Assembly: GCA_907163375.1 (NCBI GenBank) | Contig: CAJQUW010004792.1 | Location: 31,610 to 95,609 of the forward strand | Origin: Prostheceraeus crozeri | Lineage: Eukaryota; Platyhelminthes; Polycladida; Euryleptidae | Reading direction: 5' to 3' | Length of the DNA stretch: 64,000 bases | Shown here: in pieces, positions 22,490 through 34,048 of the stretch | How positions within the stretch are numbered: position 1 is the stretch's first letter | How the letters are laid out: the number at the start of each line of letters is the position of its first letter | Position numbers and translations under genes: made by a program | Notes under the pieces: model-generated | Database searches by the model: none | Told to the model about the DNA's origin: nothing | What the model saw: only the letters and a program-made list of their open reading frames with translations

Positions 22490-23160
22490 GACCCGATTCG
22501 GGTCCCCAGAATCAAAGAATAAATAATAATATTCTAATCTGCTGTCATCCACTTCTATTCTTCTATCTGACAAGCGAGATTGGCGAATGGGTAATGTGAG
22601 AGAAGTTATGTTGATTGGAGTGATAGCAGAGAAAGCAGACCCAGTGGGCGGAGCCCCCACCAGTCGGATATAGCCTCTCTGGATATCATAGGCGTACGGG
22701 CCGGGGCTGTGGTGCTGCAGCCCCCCACAAGGACTCGGGCAGTTGCCAAATTTTTGGTAGCGGCGAATAAACTTAAAAAATCGCGTTTTATGGTCAAAGC
22801 AAACAAAAATACGATTTTATTCCGATCAGGCGAGACGATGTGCCCGAAATCTGGGCAGTCCACTGGTCATAATTGAGGGACAGAGGGAGTGCCAATGAAT
22901 TCGCAGAGAAGTGGCTCAGTGAGAAGAAGCGGGGCAAAGTCACTCCTCGCTGCATGAAGGATGTCCTAGCTTACGGCAAGAAGCTCGAAGAAGAAGAAGA
23001 AGAAGGCACGGAAAACCGAAATGGACGACAGAGAGGGTTTCTATTTCGAGGGTTTTGAAGACGAAGATCCATCACAGTCGCTGCACCCGGAGGCAGCGTT
23101 CGACGAAGCTGACTTTATCGATGACGCTGCCACTACCTTTTGGATGTGCATCAATATAAT
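22490..23160. other. GC-rich patch with unassigned coding-like sequence
   Basis: The patch includes a palindrome GACCCGATTCGGGTC (about 22492-22506) and a GC-rich block at 22690-22740 resembling a transposon end (GGCGTACGGGCCGGGGC). At 22873-23150 it has plus-strand coding-like sequence: SANEFAEKWLSEKKRGKV in one frame, then DDREGFYFEGFEDEDPSQS in another, split at a GAAGAA repeat. Composition differs from the flanks. The family is not recognised; a transposon-borne or retrocopied fragment is possible. Confidence 0.25.
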
Positions 23161-23768
23161 CATTTCATGAACGTCTACTCATTGTTTTCAAATCTGATCT
23201 TCGTAGGTACATGTGCGTGTATCAAATGAAAATAATCAATGAATATTTACCTCATTATGTTACTGGGTCATGTTAATATGCTACCTTTGATTATGTTGAG
23301 CTCTGATTGTACGTATGTCATGTACGTAGGTATAAGCCTACAGTCTAAGGCATGTTGAGGAGAGATTTAAAAGATTTCAAGGAATAACACTACATGTAAT
23401 TAGCATATAATATTACATGTGCTAGACCATAGATGTACTTAACTTTACCTTTACATGGATCACAACCCTCCAGGATGTGAAAACTTAACATTTTGACAAC
23501 AATGTCATGTAGAAAGGATATCTAATTATAGCATTTAGTATGAAATATTTTCGGGTCCCTAGAATTTTCCTTAAAAAAACCTGCGCTTATAGTATACTGT
23601 GTACTTTATGTACACTTTTGTTTACTTATGTACTTTTTGTTATAAAAGAAAACAAAAATATGGCCATCCTAATTACACTAACTGTTGACGAAGGTGAACA
23701 TAGATATTATCAAGATCGACCCGGCGATTTATGGAATAATCATTAGAATACCATGATTCTATAAACAG

Positions 23769-24825
23769 TCATCCATGGTGATGTTGAGATGTATTCAAAC
23801 TTTCAGCATGTTCCCAGTTGAAATTATGACCTGTCTCTTGAATGTGTGTTGAAATTTGCGATCTTGGATCGCTTCTTCTTACTGCTGGCTTATGTTCATG
23901 AATGCGAGTCTCAAGTTGTTTGATTGTTTGTCCAATGTATTCTGAATTGCAATTTTGACATGGTATTCTATACGTGTATATTGCGTTGCGCTTATCTAAG
24001 TCTGATTTCTTACGTTTTGGTTTACCAAATGCTGACCGAATTGTGTTTGTTGGTTGATGAGCGATGTTAATGTTGTGCTGACGACATTTTCGGGCGACTA
24101 TTTCTGAAATTCCTCGTACATAAAGCAATGCAAAAAATGTGTCTTTATGAGAAGAGTGTGTCGCACTACTTTGATTGACAGTTTGTGGTTTTGATTCGAT
24201 TCTCCCCAAAGTCTTGAAGCAAAAGATTTCGGATAACCATTATCTTTAAAAAGTTAATATACAGTATAAATACTGGATTTTGTCGTTTTTAGATTGTTCT
24301 GTGTTGCAGTGTGATATGACTCTCTGGAAATAAGTTCTAACTGAGTTCCAATTGTGAACAGTTGGGCCATTGTTATCAAATCGAAGAATGCATCCAGCGC
24401 AAGTCTTCTTTCTAAATACAGAAGTATTCAAAGATCTGTCGATTGAGCGCGTGATTAAAACGTGTATATAGGAATGCAATGTTATTGGAGTTTTCAATTT
24501 CATGTGTGAACCTGAGATTTGGATGGAAGGAAATGAGTATGTTGAGCATTTGTTGAATGGAATTTTTCTTAATGATTGCAAATGTGTCATCAACATATCG
24601 AATCCAAAATTTTGGTTGCAAAGTGCAAAATACAGTAGATTCAAGTTTTTGCATGACTAATTCTGCAAGAAATCCAGAAATTGGCGATCCCATAGGAGTG
24701 AGTTCCTTTGATCTGTTCGAAATATTCTTCTTTGTATGAGAAGAAAGTATCCAAGCAAAGAGAGAGAAGTGAGAGTATAACTTCATTCTGCACAAGGCTA
24801 CACAATCTTCTGTATGTATGATCAC
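23769..24825 (-). pseudogene. Penelope-like element, RT and GIY-YIG parts, broken
   Basis: A minus-strand retroelement. The upstream part (24825-24412) has the reverse transcriptase blocks MGSPISGFLAELVM and RYVDDTFAII, the second containing the catalytic Asp pair. A following segment (about 24420-24330) resembles the PLE connector. The downstream part (24209-23769) has a GIY-YIG-type nuclease start (IPCQNCNSEYIGQTIKQLET) and the later THIQETGHNFNW block. Domain order RT then GIY-YIG is diagnostic of endonuclease-bearing PLEs. The 5' portion is missing and the frame is broken at a few points. No terminal repeat was found beside it. Confidence 0.85.
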
Positions 24826-25162
24826 TTAGGATACTTCTTTTATGTTTTACCGATATTCACTACTTTATTACTTCTATCTACGACTGTATACGCGTGCAAC
24901 TGTGTATCAACTTGTTGTAATGATTGATTTTCATTCAAAAAATACAAACGCTTTCTATTCTATTCGTATAACCGTCATAATCTTACAAATGTTCCCGCTA
25001 TCTTCAATTCAGTGCATGTTATGTGCATGTTAGCGTCCTTTAGATCATACATTAAAGTTCCTGTTTACATGTAGGCCCTCAGATTTACGAATGAGGGGAA
25101 GGAAGTCTCCTGTCCAGATACTAACATTAGGTGTACCGTAAGTCAATGTATCATGTAATCTG

Positions 25163-25252
25163 AGATATCTACACATTTTCCATTTCTATTTCAGATATTT
25201 CCAAATCCATCTGGCAATGTCTGAAATAGAAATGGAAAAGGTGTAGATATCT
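25163..25252. repeat. Inverted repeat, arms about 36 bp
   Basis: GATATCTACACATTTTCC and on is matched by its inverse ending GGTGTAGATATC, with about 18 bp between arms and very few mismatches. It would fold into a stable hairpin. No flanking duplication was recognised; possibly a miniature foldback element. Confidence 0.8.
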
Positions 25253-25538
25253 ATATAAGACATTACATAGTTTTGAACATTAAGCCTACAGATAACTGAA
25301 AATTAGACATTTTTATATTCGTGTTCGTGCTGTCCTTTGGCCAGCGAAATATACCGGATAAACATCAAAAGTAGCAACAAAATGAACATCAGAAAATGTG
25401 GCACTTTATCTCTGTGTATTTTAGTTTAATATTGACGGGCTTCTTCGAAAACAAATTTTTGTTTTGATAACAAAAATAAATTCAAATTTATGTATGTTTC
25501 AACGCACAGATAATTTGCTTTTGCTTTTCTAAAATATA

Positions 25539-26985
25539 TACTCATTGACATAATTAATGAAACAAACTATCATTGGCTTGAATTGAAGTTTGTTTCATTT
25601 TTTCTCAGGTATGATGCAATATCTCGCTTTCTATGTATTACCATTCAACACATTAGAGAATGGAGAAAGATCTATGGTGGTCAAATTTCAAATTTTGATA
25701 TCGATGCAACTGTCACAATTGCTTTTACAAATTGAACATAAACGTGAACTGAAATCCAGCTTTTGTAAAATAAAATGGCACACGATCAGTTTACCAGAGG
25801 CATGGACAGCTGCTAGAATACTATCATAGCTGTCCATGCCAGAGGTATGGCTATTGGAATGATTCGTTGTGGTAGAAGTTGTGCGAGTGTTGCCGAACTA
25901 TCTGCAACTATCGAGAGTCGTTGTTTGGAGGTGGTGGTGTCGATGGAAAGCAGAAGGAGATGTTAAAAAGAAGAAGGGATCTGGTCGACCAAGAAAATCT
26001 GCAGGAAGGACAGACGCACGTCTAGTTTTAGCTGCAAAGAGGAATAGATTTGTGTCAGTCCCAAAGCTAGCCGTACACTGGAAGAGTGCCTCAAATATAG
26101 ACTGTAGCGTTCGAACGGCTTACCGAAGATTGCGAGAAGCTGGAATTCAATCGCGACGACCATCTGTCCTAATTCCATTGAGTTTTGAGCACCGCAGAAG
26201 ACGAGTTGCCTGGTGTGATGCCCATCGCTTATGGAATGACCATCACTGGCAGAAAGTCTTGTGGACCGATGAATCGAGATTCACTCTGGATTTCAATGAC
26301 GGTCGTGTCAGAGTGCATCGTCTTCCAGGTGAACGCTTTGCCCCATGCTGTATTAAAGAACACGACAGATATGGTGGTGGAATTGTTATGCTGTGGCGTG
26401 GCATTTGGCATGGCGGACGAACAACAGCAGTCATCATCAAAGGCACGTTGACTGGAGAGAGGTATCTCAATGAAATTGTGCTTCCTGTTGTTGCCCCAGT
26501 GGTCAGGGTGGAGGATCTCGTCTTCCAAGACGACAACGCAAGACCACATCGCTCCTCGGCTGTCATTGCCACTGTTAGGAGATTGAACATTCAAACCCTT
26601 GACTGGCCTGCACGCTCACCTGACTTGTCACCCATTGAACAAGTCTGGGACGAGCTTGGGCGGCGAGTGAGAGACCGCTATTCACTTCCACCAGTGTTCC
26701 TGAAGATTCTCTCTGAAAGACTGACAGAGCAGTGACTTCTCCTTGAAACATCCTTCATTCAGAAACTTTGTGAATCCATACCATCTCGGATTACTGAATG
26801 TATTGGAGCTAGGGGGGGCGCACGCGCTATTAAAGTTGAATCTGCTACATGCGCTGTTTTTCTGTGCTAGCGACTTGGTGGAGATTGTGACTAAATTATC
26901 AAGGTATCATTCATACATGTATATATACCAGTCAAAAAGGAAGAAGTTAAAGAAGTAAATGTTACAAAAATTTTGTCAATGAGTA
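25539..26985 (+). mobile_element. Tc1-like transposon, 1447 bp, inactive
   Basis: Inverted ends TACTCATTGACA / TGTCAATGAGTA are flanked by TA (25537-25538, 26986-26987). The inner part of the ends has diverged. It contains one broken transposase gene on the plus strand. The family differs from the element at 14468-16306: ends and protein are unlike. Confidence 0.85.
25775..26868 (+). pseudogene. Tc1-like transposase, broken
   Basis: Reading starts MAHDQFTRGMD at 25775, meets a stop 14 codons in, and continues through the first helix-turn-helix (RGMAIGMIRCGRSCASVAEL). It changes frame near 25910 into the long open frame ending at 26735. That frame holds the second DNA-binding unit (GSGRPRKS hook), WTDESRF with the first Asp, QDDNARPH with the second, and SPDLSPIEQVW with the Glu, 34 residues after the second Asp (DD34E). 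A second frame change near 26700 leads to the C-terminal block SIPSRITECIGARGG. So there is one stop and two frameshifts; the catalytic residues themselves survive. Confidence 0.88.
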
Positions 26986-26987
26986 TA

Positions 26988-28089
26988 TTTCGGATAATAC
27001 ACAGAGGCCGTAATTATTAGAAATAAAAATGAACAAAACATGGAACTGATTAATAGCAAAACAGAACTGAACCTAGCAAATTTACCAGCATCAGCTCTAC
27101 AACATTAGGAGGATGCGTAAAAGTGTGTTGTTGCCAGCTTACACAGAAATGTGCTGTGTTGACTTCATTTTCTTTCCCTATTCACGCATGATAGTTTTCA
27201 CTGGACATTTCGAGATTTGATTTTGAAATCATAGTACTTGTTATAAGCTTATGAGATCGCTGTAAGCTAAAAGTCTGATTGAGAAGGGCAGTTCACCGAT
27301 ATATGTATTTTTGGAAAGCAAAAGCAAATTATCTGTACGTCGAAAGATAAATTTTATTTCATTCTTATTATTAAAATTTTATCCAAATCTTCCTTTGCAA
27401 GTTCCGATCATGTTGCCAGAAATTTTTGTTTGTATGTAGAAAATATATTAAGCTACGTGCAACTAAAGTTTTGTGACGAGTGAATAGAAAAATCAATTAA
27501 TAATTAACGTTGTATATACCCGGAAACACATTAGGAATGGAGCCTTTCTACCATGTGTCGAAGAAAAGAGAAAACACTTACAGATGTCATTTTGTTGAAA
27601 ACTTCAAGGTTCTTCTCATTGGATAAACAGGTGTTTTTCTTTTCCTATCTGACAAGAGGAACCAACAGGAAAGAGCATAGCAGACGCAGCAGATTCACAC
27701 CATATTCGACGTAAATTTGAAGATCCATTTGACTGCATTTCCTCTGTATATAACCATGATGATTCGACGTGTACTTTTTAATTTGATTATTTTATCTTCG
27801 AGATTATTGCCTATCAAACTTTCTATTTGAATGTCGTCACTCACTTCACTATATTTGCTGAGAGAAATTAAGAATAAAGGACGATGAAGAATTGTTGCTA
27901 TTTCACTTTCTAGCAGATACAGCGAAAAGATAAGAAGGTGCAATAATCGTTTGATATAATTGATGTAGCGCTGGGGGTGTTATAGTAACCAATATTTGTT
28001 TCCAAAGGGTGATGGACATAGCAAGTGTATCATAATCTAATATATCATATTTTATTTAATACCTATCATGAATGTTTTGCGACTGCAAA
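26988..28089. other. No gene seen; one unassigned minus-strand frame
   Basis: A minus-strand frame from about 27970 to 27695 stays open for about 90 codons after a possible CCCCCAG acceptor. It contains no motif I know, and AT-rich sequence can give such a frame by chance. Confidence 0.35.
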
Positions 28090-28123
28090 TTTTTGACAGA
28101 AATAAAAATACTAAATTGATATT

Positions 28124-28154
28124 TCGACCATCTCAAGTGGCCATCATCAGAATT
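28124..28154 (-). ncRNA. Hammerhead ribozyme-like motif
   Basis: On the minus strand: AATT, core CTGATGA, one extra T, a hairpin closed by GGCCA/TGGTC (5 pairs including one G-U), core GAAA, minimal stem III within ATAT, C at the cleavage position, then AATT pairing with the first AATT. All conserved hammerhead core positions are present. Stem I is short, and the unpaired T before stem II is unusual. Confidence 0.55.
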
Positions 28155-28443
28155 GTATTTTCTAAAACATCGCATTTACTAAGTTATACAAAATTCAAAA
28201 TGCATGGATAACTGTTTAAATCAACAATAACTTATTTCTAAGCCCTACGGAATGAAAGCGAAATCACTTACACCCCAAAAAACAGCCTAAAAAATGAGAG
28301 ATATCTTCACATATGAACTAATCAAGCAAGCGCATTGTATAATTTTAATATATATGATAATTTAATATATAATGATAATACATAATAACAATCGTATTTA
28401 TAATTTTTGTATAACTCAGTAAATGCAATGATTTAGAAAATAC

Positions 28444-28484
28444 AATTCTGATGGTGGCCACCTCAGATGGTCGAAATATCAATT
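28444..28484 (+). ncRNA. Hammerhead-like motif with altered core
   Basis: This is the inverted partner of the motif at 28124-28154, with the same layout. The core reads CTGATGG instead of CTGATGA, changing a conserved position, so it is probably inactive. Confidence 0.4.
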
Positions 28485-28843
28485 TGGTATTTTTATCTGT
28501 CAAATATTAATTAATCAGTGAATAAAATTGAATTGAATAGAAACTATGCAAATAACTCATTTTGATGCCAGAATAATTCACTAGATTTTTATCAAAACTT
28601 CCTCAATATGCATGTTCGCATCATTGGATGGAATTGCTATCAGTTGAAGTTCACCTCGTAGTTTCATGCACAACTTTCTTATTCGATTATTGATTAAGTA
28701 TTCTAACTATCTATTCCATCAGAGAATGTTAATTTGCAGCCTTAATTTTTTCGCATTCTTTTTATGTGAAATCGATCACTGCGGGTTTCTTGGCTTCATT
28801 ATTCACCATCGATAAGACAACATTTTTTCCACGATTAACTTAC

Positions 28844-28990
28844 CTCCATTGGCGCTTGCGTTTCAATTAACTTCTCGCATTTTTCTTCACTCCTATCATC
28901 CTCTTTTTCCTCTTCAGTCCAGGCTTCTTCATCATCCAAACTCAGAAACTGACGCAATTTATTCGCCCAAATACCCTCAACAATACTCAT
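28844..28990 (-). CDS. Candidate first coding exon of a host gene
   Basis: ATG at 28990 opens 49 codons (MSIVEGIWANKLRQFLSLDD, then an acidic Glu/Asp/Lys-rich stretch ending IETQAPME). The frame ends exactly at GAG|GTAAGT (exon end 28844), a consensus 5' splice donor. The exon is 147 bp, phase 0. Composition and codon use are coding-like and unlike the transposons around it. The start has an amphipathic, aromatic-containing segment followed by a low-complexity acidic segment. I do not recognise the protein. The next exon should lie below 28800, but no convincing one was found in the window. A short upstream open frame (29318-29127, minus) may be leader sequence. Confidence 0.5.
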
Positions 28991-29403
28991 GATCAAACCA
29001 CAGGCACACAAGTCACTGTATCACTAACTTCTCCACCTGAAACGACTTGCGCTCGCTGATGATACAGTCAACCAATTGTGTGACTTCTATTGTCCATTGT
29101 GAGGGCGTTCTATCGAATCTGTGACGTCAAAATGACTTAATAATGCGCTTGTTAACTTCTGCATCATCAACAGAAATGGTTTGTTGATCCAAGTGAGTAG
29201 CTGACAGGGCCCGGATCAAAGCGATCATTCGAAGAATTACGTATTTGTTCTCGTGGTTGAGGCATGCTGTCAATTGCCAAAGCACCTTATGTGTTTGCAC
29301 ACCCTCTATGCTTGACATTTCATTCTTTCAGCGGCGATGAAATACTCGGAGGAGACTTAATTGCAATTTGTAATTTGCAGTCAAGCAGTCAAATAAAAGG
29401 TTT

Positions 29404-29435
<32 letters not shown>

Positions 29436-31715
29436 AATCGCAATCGAAATCGTTTCCTATTTCCAAGAATGCGAGGTGCTACTGAGTAAAAGTGATTTAT
29501 GTATTTAACTACCTTGACTTGGATTTGTGGCCATGATTTACCGGTAGGCCCTATCAAAATTCTCATTACATTTGTCACAATTAGACTAATTGAGAGTTAT
29601 AAAAGCATGTCATTAGAATTAATTGATTGGTGTTGTCAAGTACTTGATTTTGATCACAGTTTAATTAATTGACATCAGCAGATTTTAAATTGTAAGTATT
29701 TTTGATAATAAGTTTTAATTTATTTCCCATCCCTTTAAAAGTTTTACCCATTATATGTTTTACGTTTCCTACTCTGTATTTGGGTAAGTTACTCTATGTC
29801 ATTAGTATTAATTTATATTCATACGCTCTTGACTTTAAGCAACCTAATCACACGATTTTCCACTACGGTGGTTGCTTAACTTTGGTATCTTCCGTTTCCT
29901 GGATTCTTCGAATTTTTCACTGCGCCGTGTTTTGACTTACTTGATTACCAACATCAAATAGTTGCAGCAATTGTAGTTGAATACTTAGATCGAAAAACTG
30001 CAATCAAGTTATCGGTTGATCTCTAGTACAGAGCTATTGCTATCTTGAAAGGAAAATTGCGGGATGCAGTTTTGTGAAATTGCATTATTGCAAGCTAAAA
30101 ATTTATTAATGCATTAACTCATAGAAATGAATGAGTGCAAAAAGATTATTATGTGATGCGTGACAATCTTTGCGTACTTTGAGATGCAGCAACTAGATAT
30201 TCCATTCTGTTCCATACTTAGGATTCACTATTTCTGGCATAAAACTGACATTAGCCATTTTGAGAAGGGCTTGAGGTATTACTGCCATTATGTAATAATT
30301 ACACGCATTCATTCGTGGATAAATAAACATGAAGATTAGCAAAGAAATTTGCGAAAATTTCCAACTTTTCGGAAATAAATTTATTGGTTATGCTGATGGA
30401 AAATTTCTCAATTTTTGGGTAGCCTAGCTTTTGAAAATTCTTTTGCTGATTGATTGATTTCGCTTAAATCAATGTTTTAAGTCCCTTATATCGTGTATAA
30501 CTACTATGGACTGTGCTATTAATCTCAACATATTGAGTAGCAAAGATATCAAATTTCCATTTTTCCAAACATTTCAACACATGGGAAATTTGCATCACTA
30601 TGACCTATAATTAAAATTGTTGGCTTAACTTTCATGCTATGAGTAAGCTCCAAAATGAAAGAAGAAGTGCTTTATGTTAGCTACAGAATCTTCTCATTGC
30701 TTGAAAATATAACATTGTGAATCAAGATTCACGTTGTCCCATTAACGGCCTCTGTGTGATAATTAAACAGCACAGGCGTCCACTTTGATTGCATCGTGGC
30801 TGTTCATTCTACGCGTATTATAAGCAGATCAGTCAACACAGATCAAGCTCCCTAGCACTCTAAACCAGCACCTCCTAAATCACACACTGAAGCGAGACAC
30901 TATTCGTAACTAATAAAAAAATCCTAAAGCAAAGCGTTTTAGGAGGCTAGCGCACTAGTGTTATTGTTCTCTTTAGTATGTCAGCATTCTATTTCACGCA
31001 ACCTCCTAAAATTCTAGTGTGTCGCGCTTTAGGATGCAGATTTCTTCGATTTTAGGAGGCGACCGTTTACATTGTGTAGTGAAAGTGTAGTGTAGTGTAG
31101 TGTGGCCACAGTGACGAAATTATTTTTTCATTTTCAACTTAAGATAATAAAATAGAAAACGAAGAGAAAATCTGATTATTTTTTAATTTAATTGTTATGT
31201 GTATTAATTGTGGGCAATATATTTTAATTATGTGCAAAAATACTTTAGGTCTCTGTGATATAGATCCACGAGTCAATCTTTGCAAAATTCTCAGATAATG
31301 CATAGTCCAATGTTCATTTTCTTATATGCTATTTCTAGCCAATGCAGATTGAGCGTGTTTTTGCAAACTCCGTCGCTATTTAATTATTTTGATTTTTCTA
31401 GCATTAGTTTATTTCACACGTTCCAGGTACTCGAAGTGGTGACTGCAATAACACCTTCGTGCCTGTTAAAGGCGCCTCCACATCCTTTGAAAGAGAGAGA
31501 AGATCCACGTTGTTGATGTTCTCACTAGTCAAACAAATTTGGATTGCTAATCAGAAATGCGCAGAATTAGAAGAGTCACAAAAAGTTAAAGTTGTCGGCC
31601 TAGCTATTGCAGCTTTGAATTAGTATCGAAGACGTGTAATTTGAGAACAAAACTAGATAGCAGATTAAGCGTGTGATTTAAAAGACACTCCTTAGCTCAG
31701 TCGACTAAAATAGGC
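28991..31715. other. No gene seen; short repeats only
   Basis: Upstream of the candidate exon. It contains a (CT)n(CA)n microsatellite at 29404-29434. It also has a cluster of CCTCCTAAA/TTTAGGAGG motifs in both orientations (30871, 30937, 31001, 31028, 31051) that may be the remains of a small inverted-repeat element. Confidence 0.5.
29404..29434. repeat. (CT)n(CA)n microsatellite
   Basis: A run of CT dinucleotides followed directly by CA dinucleotides, about 30 bp. Confidence 0.95.
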
Positions 31716-32444
31716 TTAGCCGAAGCTTTGCCTTGACTCGCCTTTAGATAAAGTGAGGTCCTTTAACTTTGGCTAAGTTTTCTTGAGTCGCGCACATCTC
31801 TAGCCGGTAATGTGAAGAGAATTTGCAGGAATTGCTACACAATAATAATCAAGGAGTCCCACCGATAATAACTAGAAACTGCAAATAACGAAAAAAGTGA
31901 CAGTGGAAACTGAAACTGCAGAAAACAAGATGTGATCGCGTGATAGAAAAAACGTTGTTTGTCAGATGCCTCTAGAAAATAGATGATTTGGATATGAGTA
32001 AATGACACTCACGCCTACTTCATCGAATGGTGACGATTTCTTTATCTAATTAACAGGCATTTACGAAATCTGCCTATTCATAGCCGAAGCTTTGCCTTGA
32101 CTCGCCTTTAGATAAAGTGAGGTCCTTTAACTTTGGCTAAGTTTTCTTGAGTCGCGCACATCTCTAGCCGGTAATGTGAAGAGAATTTGCAGGAATTGCT
32201 ACACAATAATAATCAAGGAGTCCCACCGATAATAACTAGAAACTGCAAATAACGAAAAAAGTGACAGTGGAAACTGAAACTGCAGAAAACAAGATGTGAT
32301 CGCGTGATAGAAAAAACGTTGTTTGTCAGATGCCTCTAGAAAATAGATGATTTGGATATGAGTAAATGACACTCACGCCTACTTCATCGAATGGTGACGA
32401 TTTCTTTATCTAATTAACAGGCATTTACGAAATCTGCCTATTCA
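31716..32444. repeat. Perfect direct tandem duplication, unit 365 bp
   Basis: 31716-32080 and 32081-32444 read identically to my eye along their whole length, starting TAGCCGAAGCTTTGCC and ending TCTGCCTATTCA. The unit is non-coding. Perfect identity means a very recent duplication or an assembly artefact at a heterozygous site. Confidence 0.92.
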
Positions 32445-32445
32445 T

Positions 32446-32972
32446 TTGCAGCTGTGAAGTAGTAAGATTATAAACAATTTTCGTATTGTATTGAGCAATC
32501 AGCTCATTTTAAAAATAATCAGGAGGTAAAGCAACCGGTGTATTAAAACTTTATCAAATTATAGAGTGCCTGTTTGAATTGCAAATAAATACACCTTTTC
32601 TAAAAACAAAAAACAGTGGTCACTAAGAGACTGCATAAATACTTATTGGGTGCACTGTACAATATCATCATCCATAATTAATCAATCATTAATCAATTAT
32701 GTTATTTATTTATTTCAATTTAATGAATTTAATTGAATATTAATTCTATGATGATGAAGTCTTTTATTTATTTAATCGTCTCTTGAGATGATTTTTTATG
32801 TACATTGTATTTCATTTCATTCGATATAGATTTATGACCTCATGGATAATAAATGGCATCTCTGTATGACAGAGTGCAGTTCGCACGCGAGCTTGTCCTC
32901 TTCACATCAAACAACAAGACAATTATCGTCCTTAATGTATTCCACCAAAAGGACAAGGCGTGGTCATAGATA
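32446..32972. other. No gene seen
   Basis: AT-rich sequence between the tandem duplication and the large TTAA-flanked element. Confidence 0.5.
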
Positions 32973-32976
32973 TTAA

Positions 32977-33288
32977 AACTCATAAGCGTGTCAAAGAATT
33001 GCACAATCAATAAATATAACCAAAGGGGTAAATCCATTTTATATAACAACATTTTGGGACATTTTTGGCTTTTCAACTTTGCAACTTCATTTTATTTGAA
33101 AATTTTTATATAAGGACAATTTTTCACGCTGAATTCGAAAATCATAGTGACTCTTTTGTGGTCTCGGTCAAATGGACATTTGGTCGTTTAACGAAATTTT
33201 GAAAGTCACTGTAAACCGTAGACCGACAATTATCCTACAAAATTACTGACAAAATCAGCCGACGATTGTCACCTCCAATATCCTGCGA
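32977..33288. repeat. Left terminal inverted repeat of the TTAA element
   Basis: Inverted copy of 38836-39215. Its inner part runs into the CACTGTAAACCG sequence, which is also present in the right arm. Confidence 0.88.
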
Positions 33289-33636
33289 TCCGACGAATTT
33301 GTAAGTTCTCCACCGACATCGAAACATATGCTTTGTATGCAAATTAACGAAACATAAGCTGTTGAATATTGATTGATTTTTTCGATTAGTGATTGCTTGA
33401 CTTTTGGGCAATCTGTATTATTGTGTGGCAAAACAATGATTTATTTTGACATTATTTAATTAATTGTCTACATTTTTGATAAAATTTTAGCTATAATTCA
33501 TTGCTATTCATTTTGTCGCTATTTGTTAGATATTGTAGGTGTTCAGAGGCAATCATCCTACATGAACTAACAATGACCGACAAAATAGATTTCGTAGGAT
33601 AAATGTCTGTCAATTGTCAGTCAACGGTTTACAGTG
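33207..33636. mobile_element. 430-bp MITE-like unit with CACTGTAAACCG ends
   Basis: Ends CACTGTAAACCGT and ACGGTTTACAGTG, with further inner inverted similarity (GACAATTATCCTAC / GTAGGATAAATGTC). It is non-coding. Its left 80-90 bp recur inverted at 38831-38917, so part of it belongs to both arms of the large element. Confidence 0.7.
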
Positions 33637-34048
33637 TGATGATCATTGTCTTTTAAGTTTAAATTTCGCATGCATGATTTCATTATGGTTCTTGATAATT
33701 CAGTGAGTTTTCATGAATAGAAATGTGGTTCAGCAATGAACTGAAACCTTGAGAAAAATGCGGGACATTCTTTTGAATTCAAAATTGCTCAATTGTGATG
33801 ATCCATAAATCATTGTTTCATTTTGTTGCAACAACTGGACACAGAAATAATGTATTTCGTCGTATAAAGAAGATAAAAAGATCATCTCTAAGTTGAGAAA
33901 TGTGCATAGGTCAGAAGAAACTTAAGTGGTATCGGTCAGAAGAAAATTTTTGAGGGACAAATGCTAATTGAAAAAATATCCCAAGTCCATGCAAGTACAA
34001 ACTTGAATTATAGTCTGGCTGAAAGTACAGCCCATGCGCTTTCATATG

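Larger units (their letters stand above)
28090..28513. repeat. Inverted repeat of Penelope-like type, arms about 110 bp
   Basis: Left arm 28090-28200 and right arm 28400-28513 are inverted copies (AAAATACCAAATTGATATTTCG type), separated by about 200 bp of AT-rich sequence. Both arms carry a hammerhead-like core. No coding sequence lies between them. It looks like a solo inverted terminal-repeat pair left by a PLE, or a related non-autonomous element. Confidence 0.75.

Noticed and set aside
26185-26594. Long overlapping open frames on both strands within the second Tc1 element
   Set aside because: They are shadows of the transposase reading frame that carries the catalytic motifs.
29127-29318. 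Minus-strand open frame of 63 codons upstream of the candidate host exon
   Set aside because: No splice site links it to the exon and it ends in a stop; kept only as possible leader sequence.
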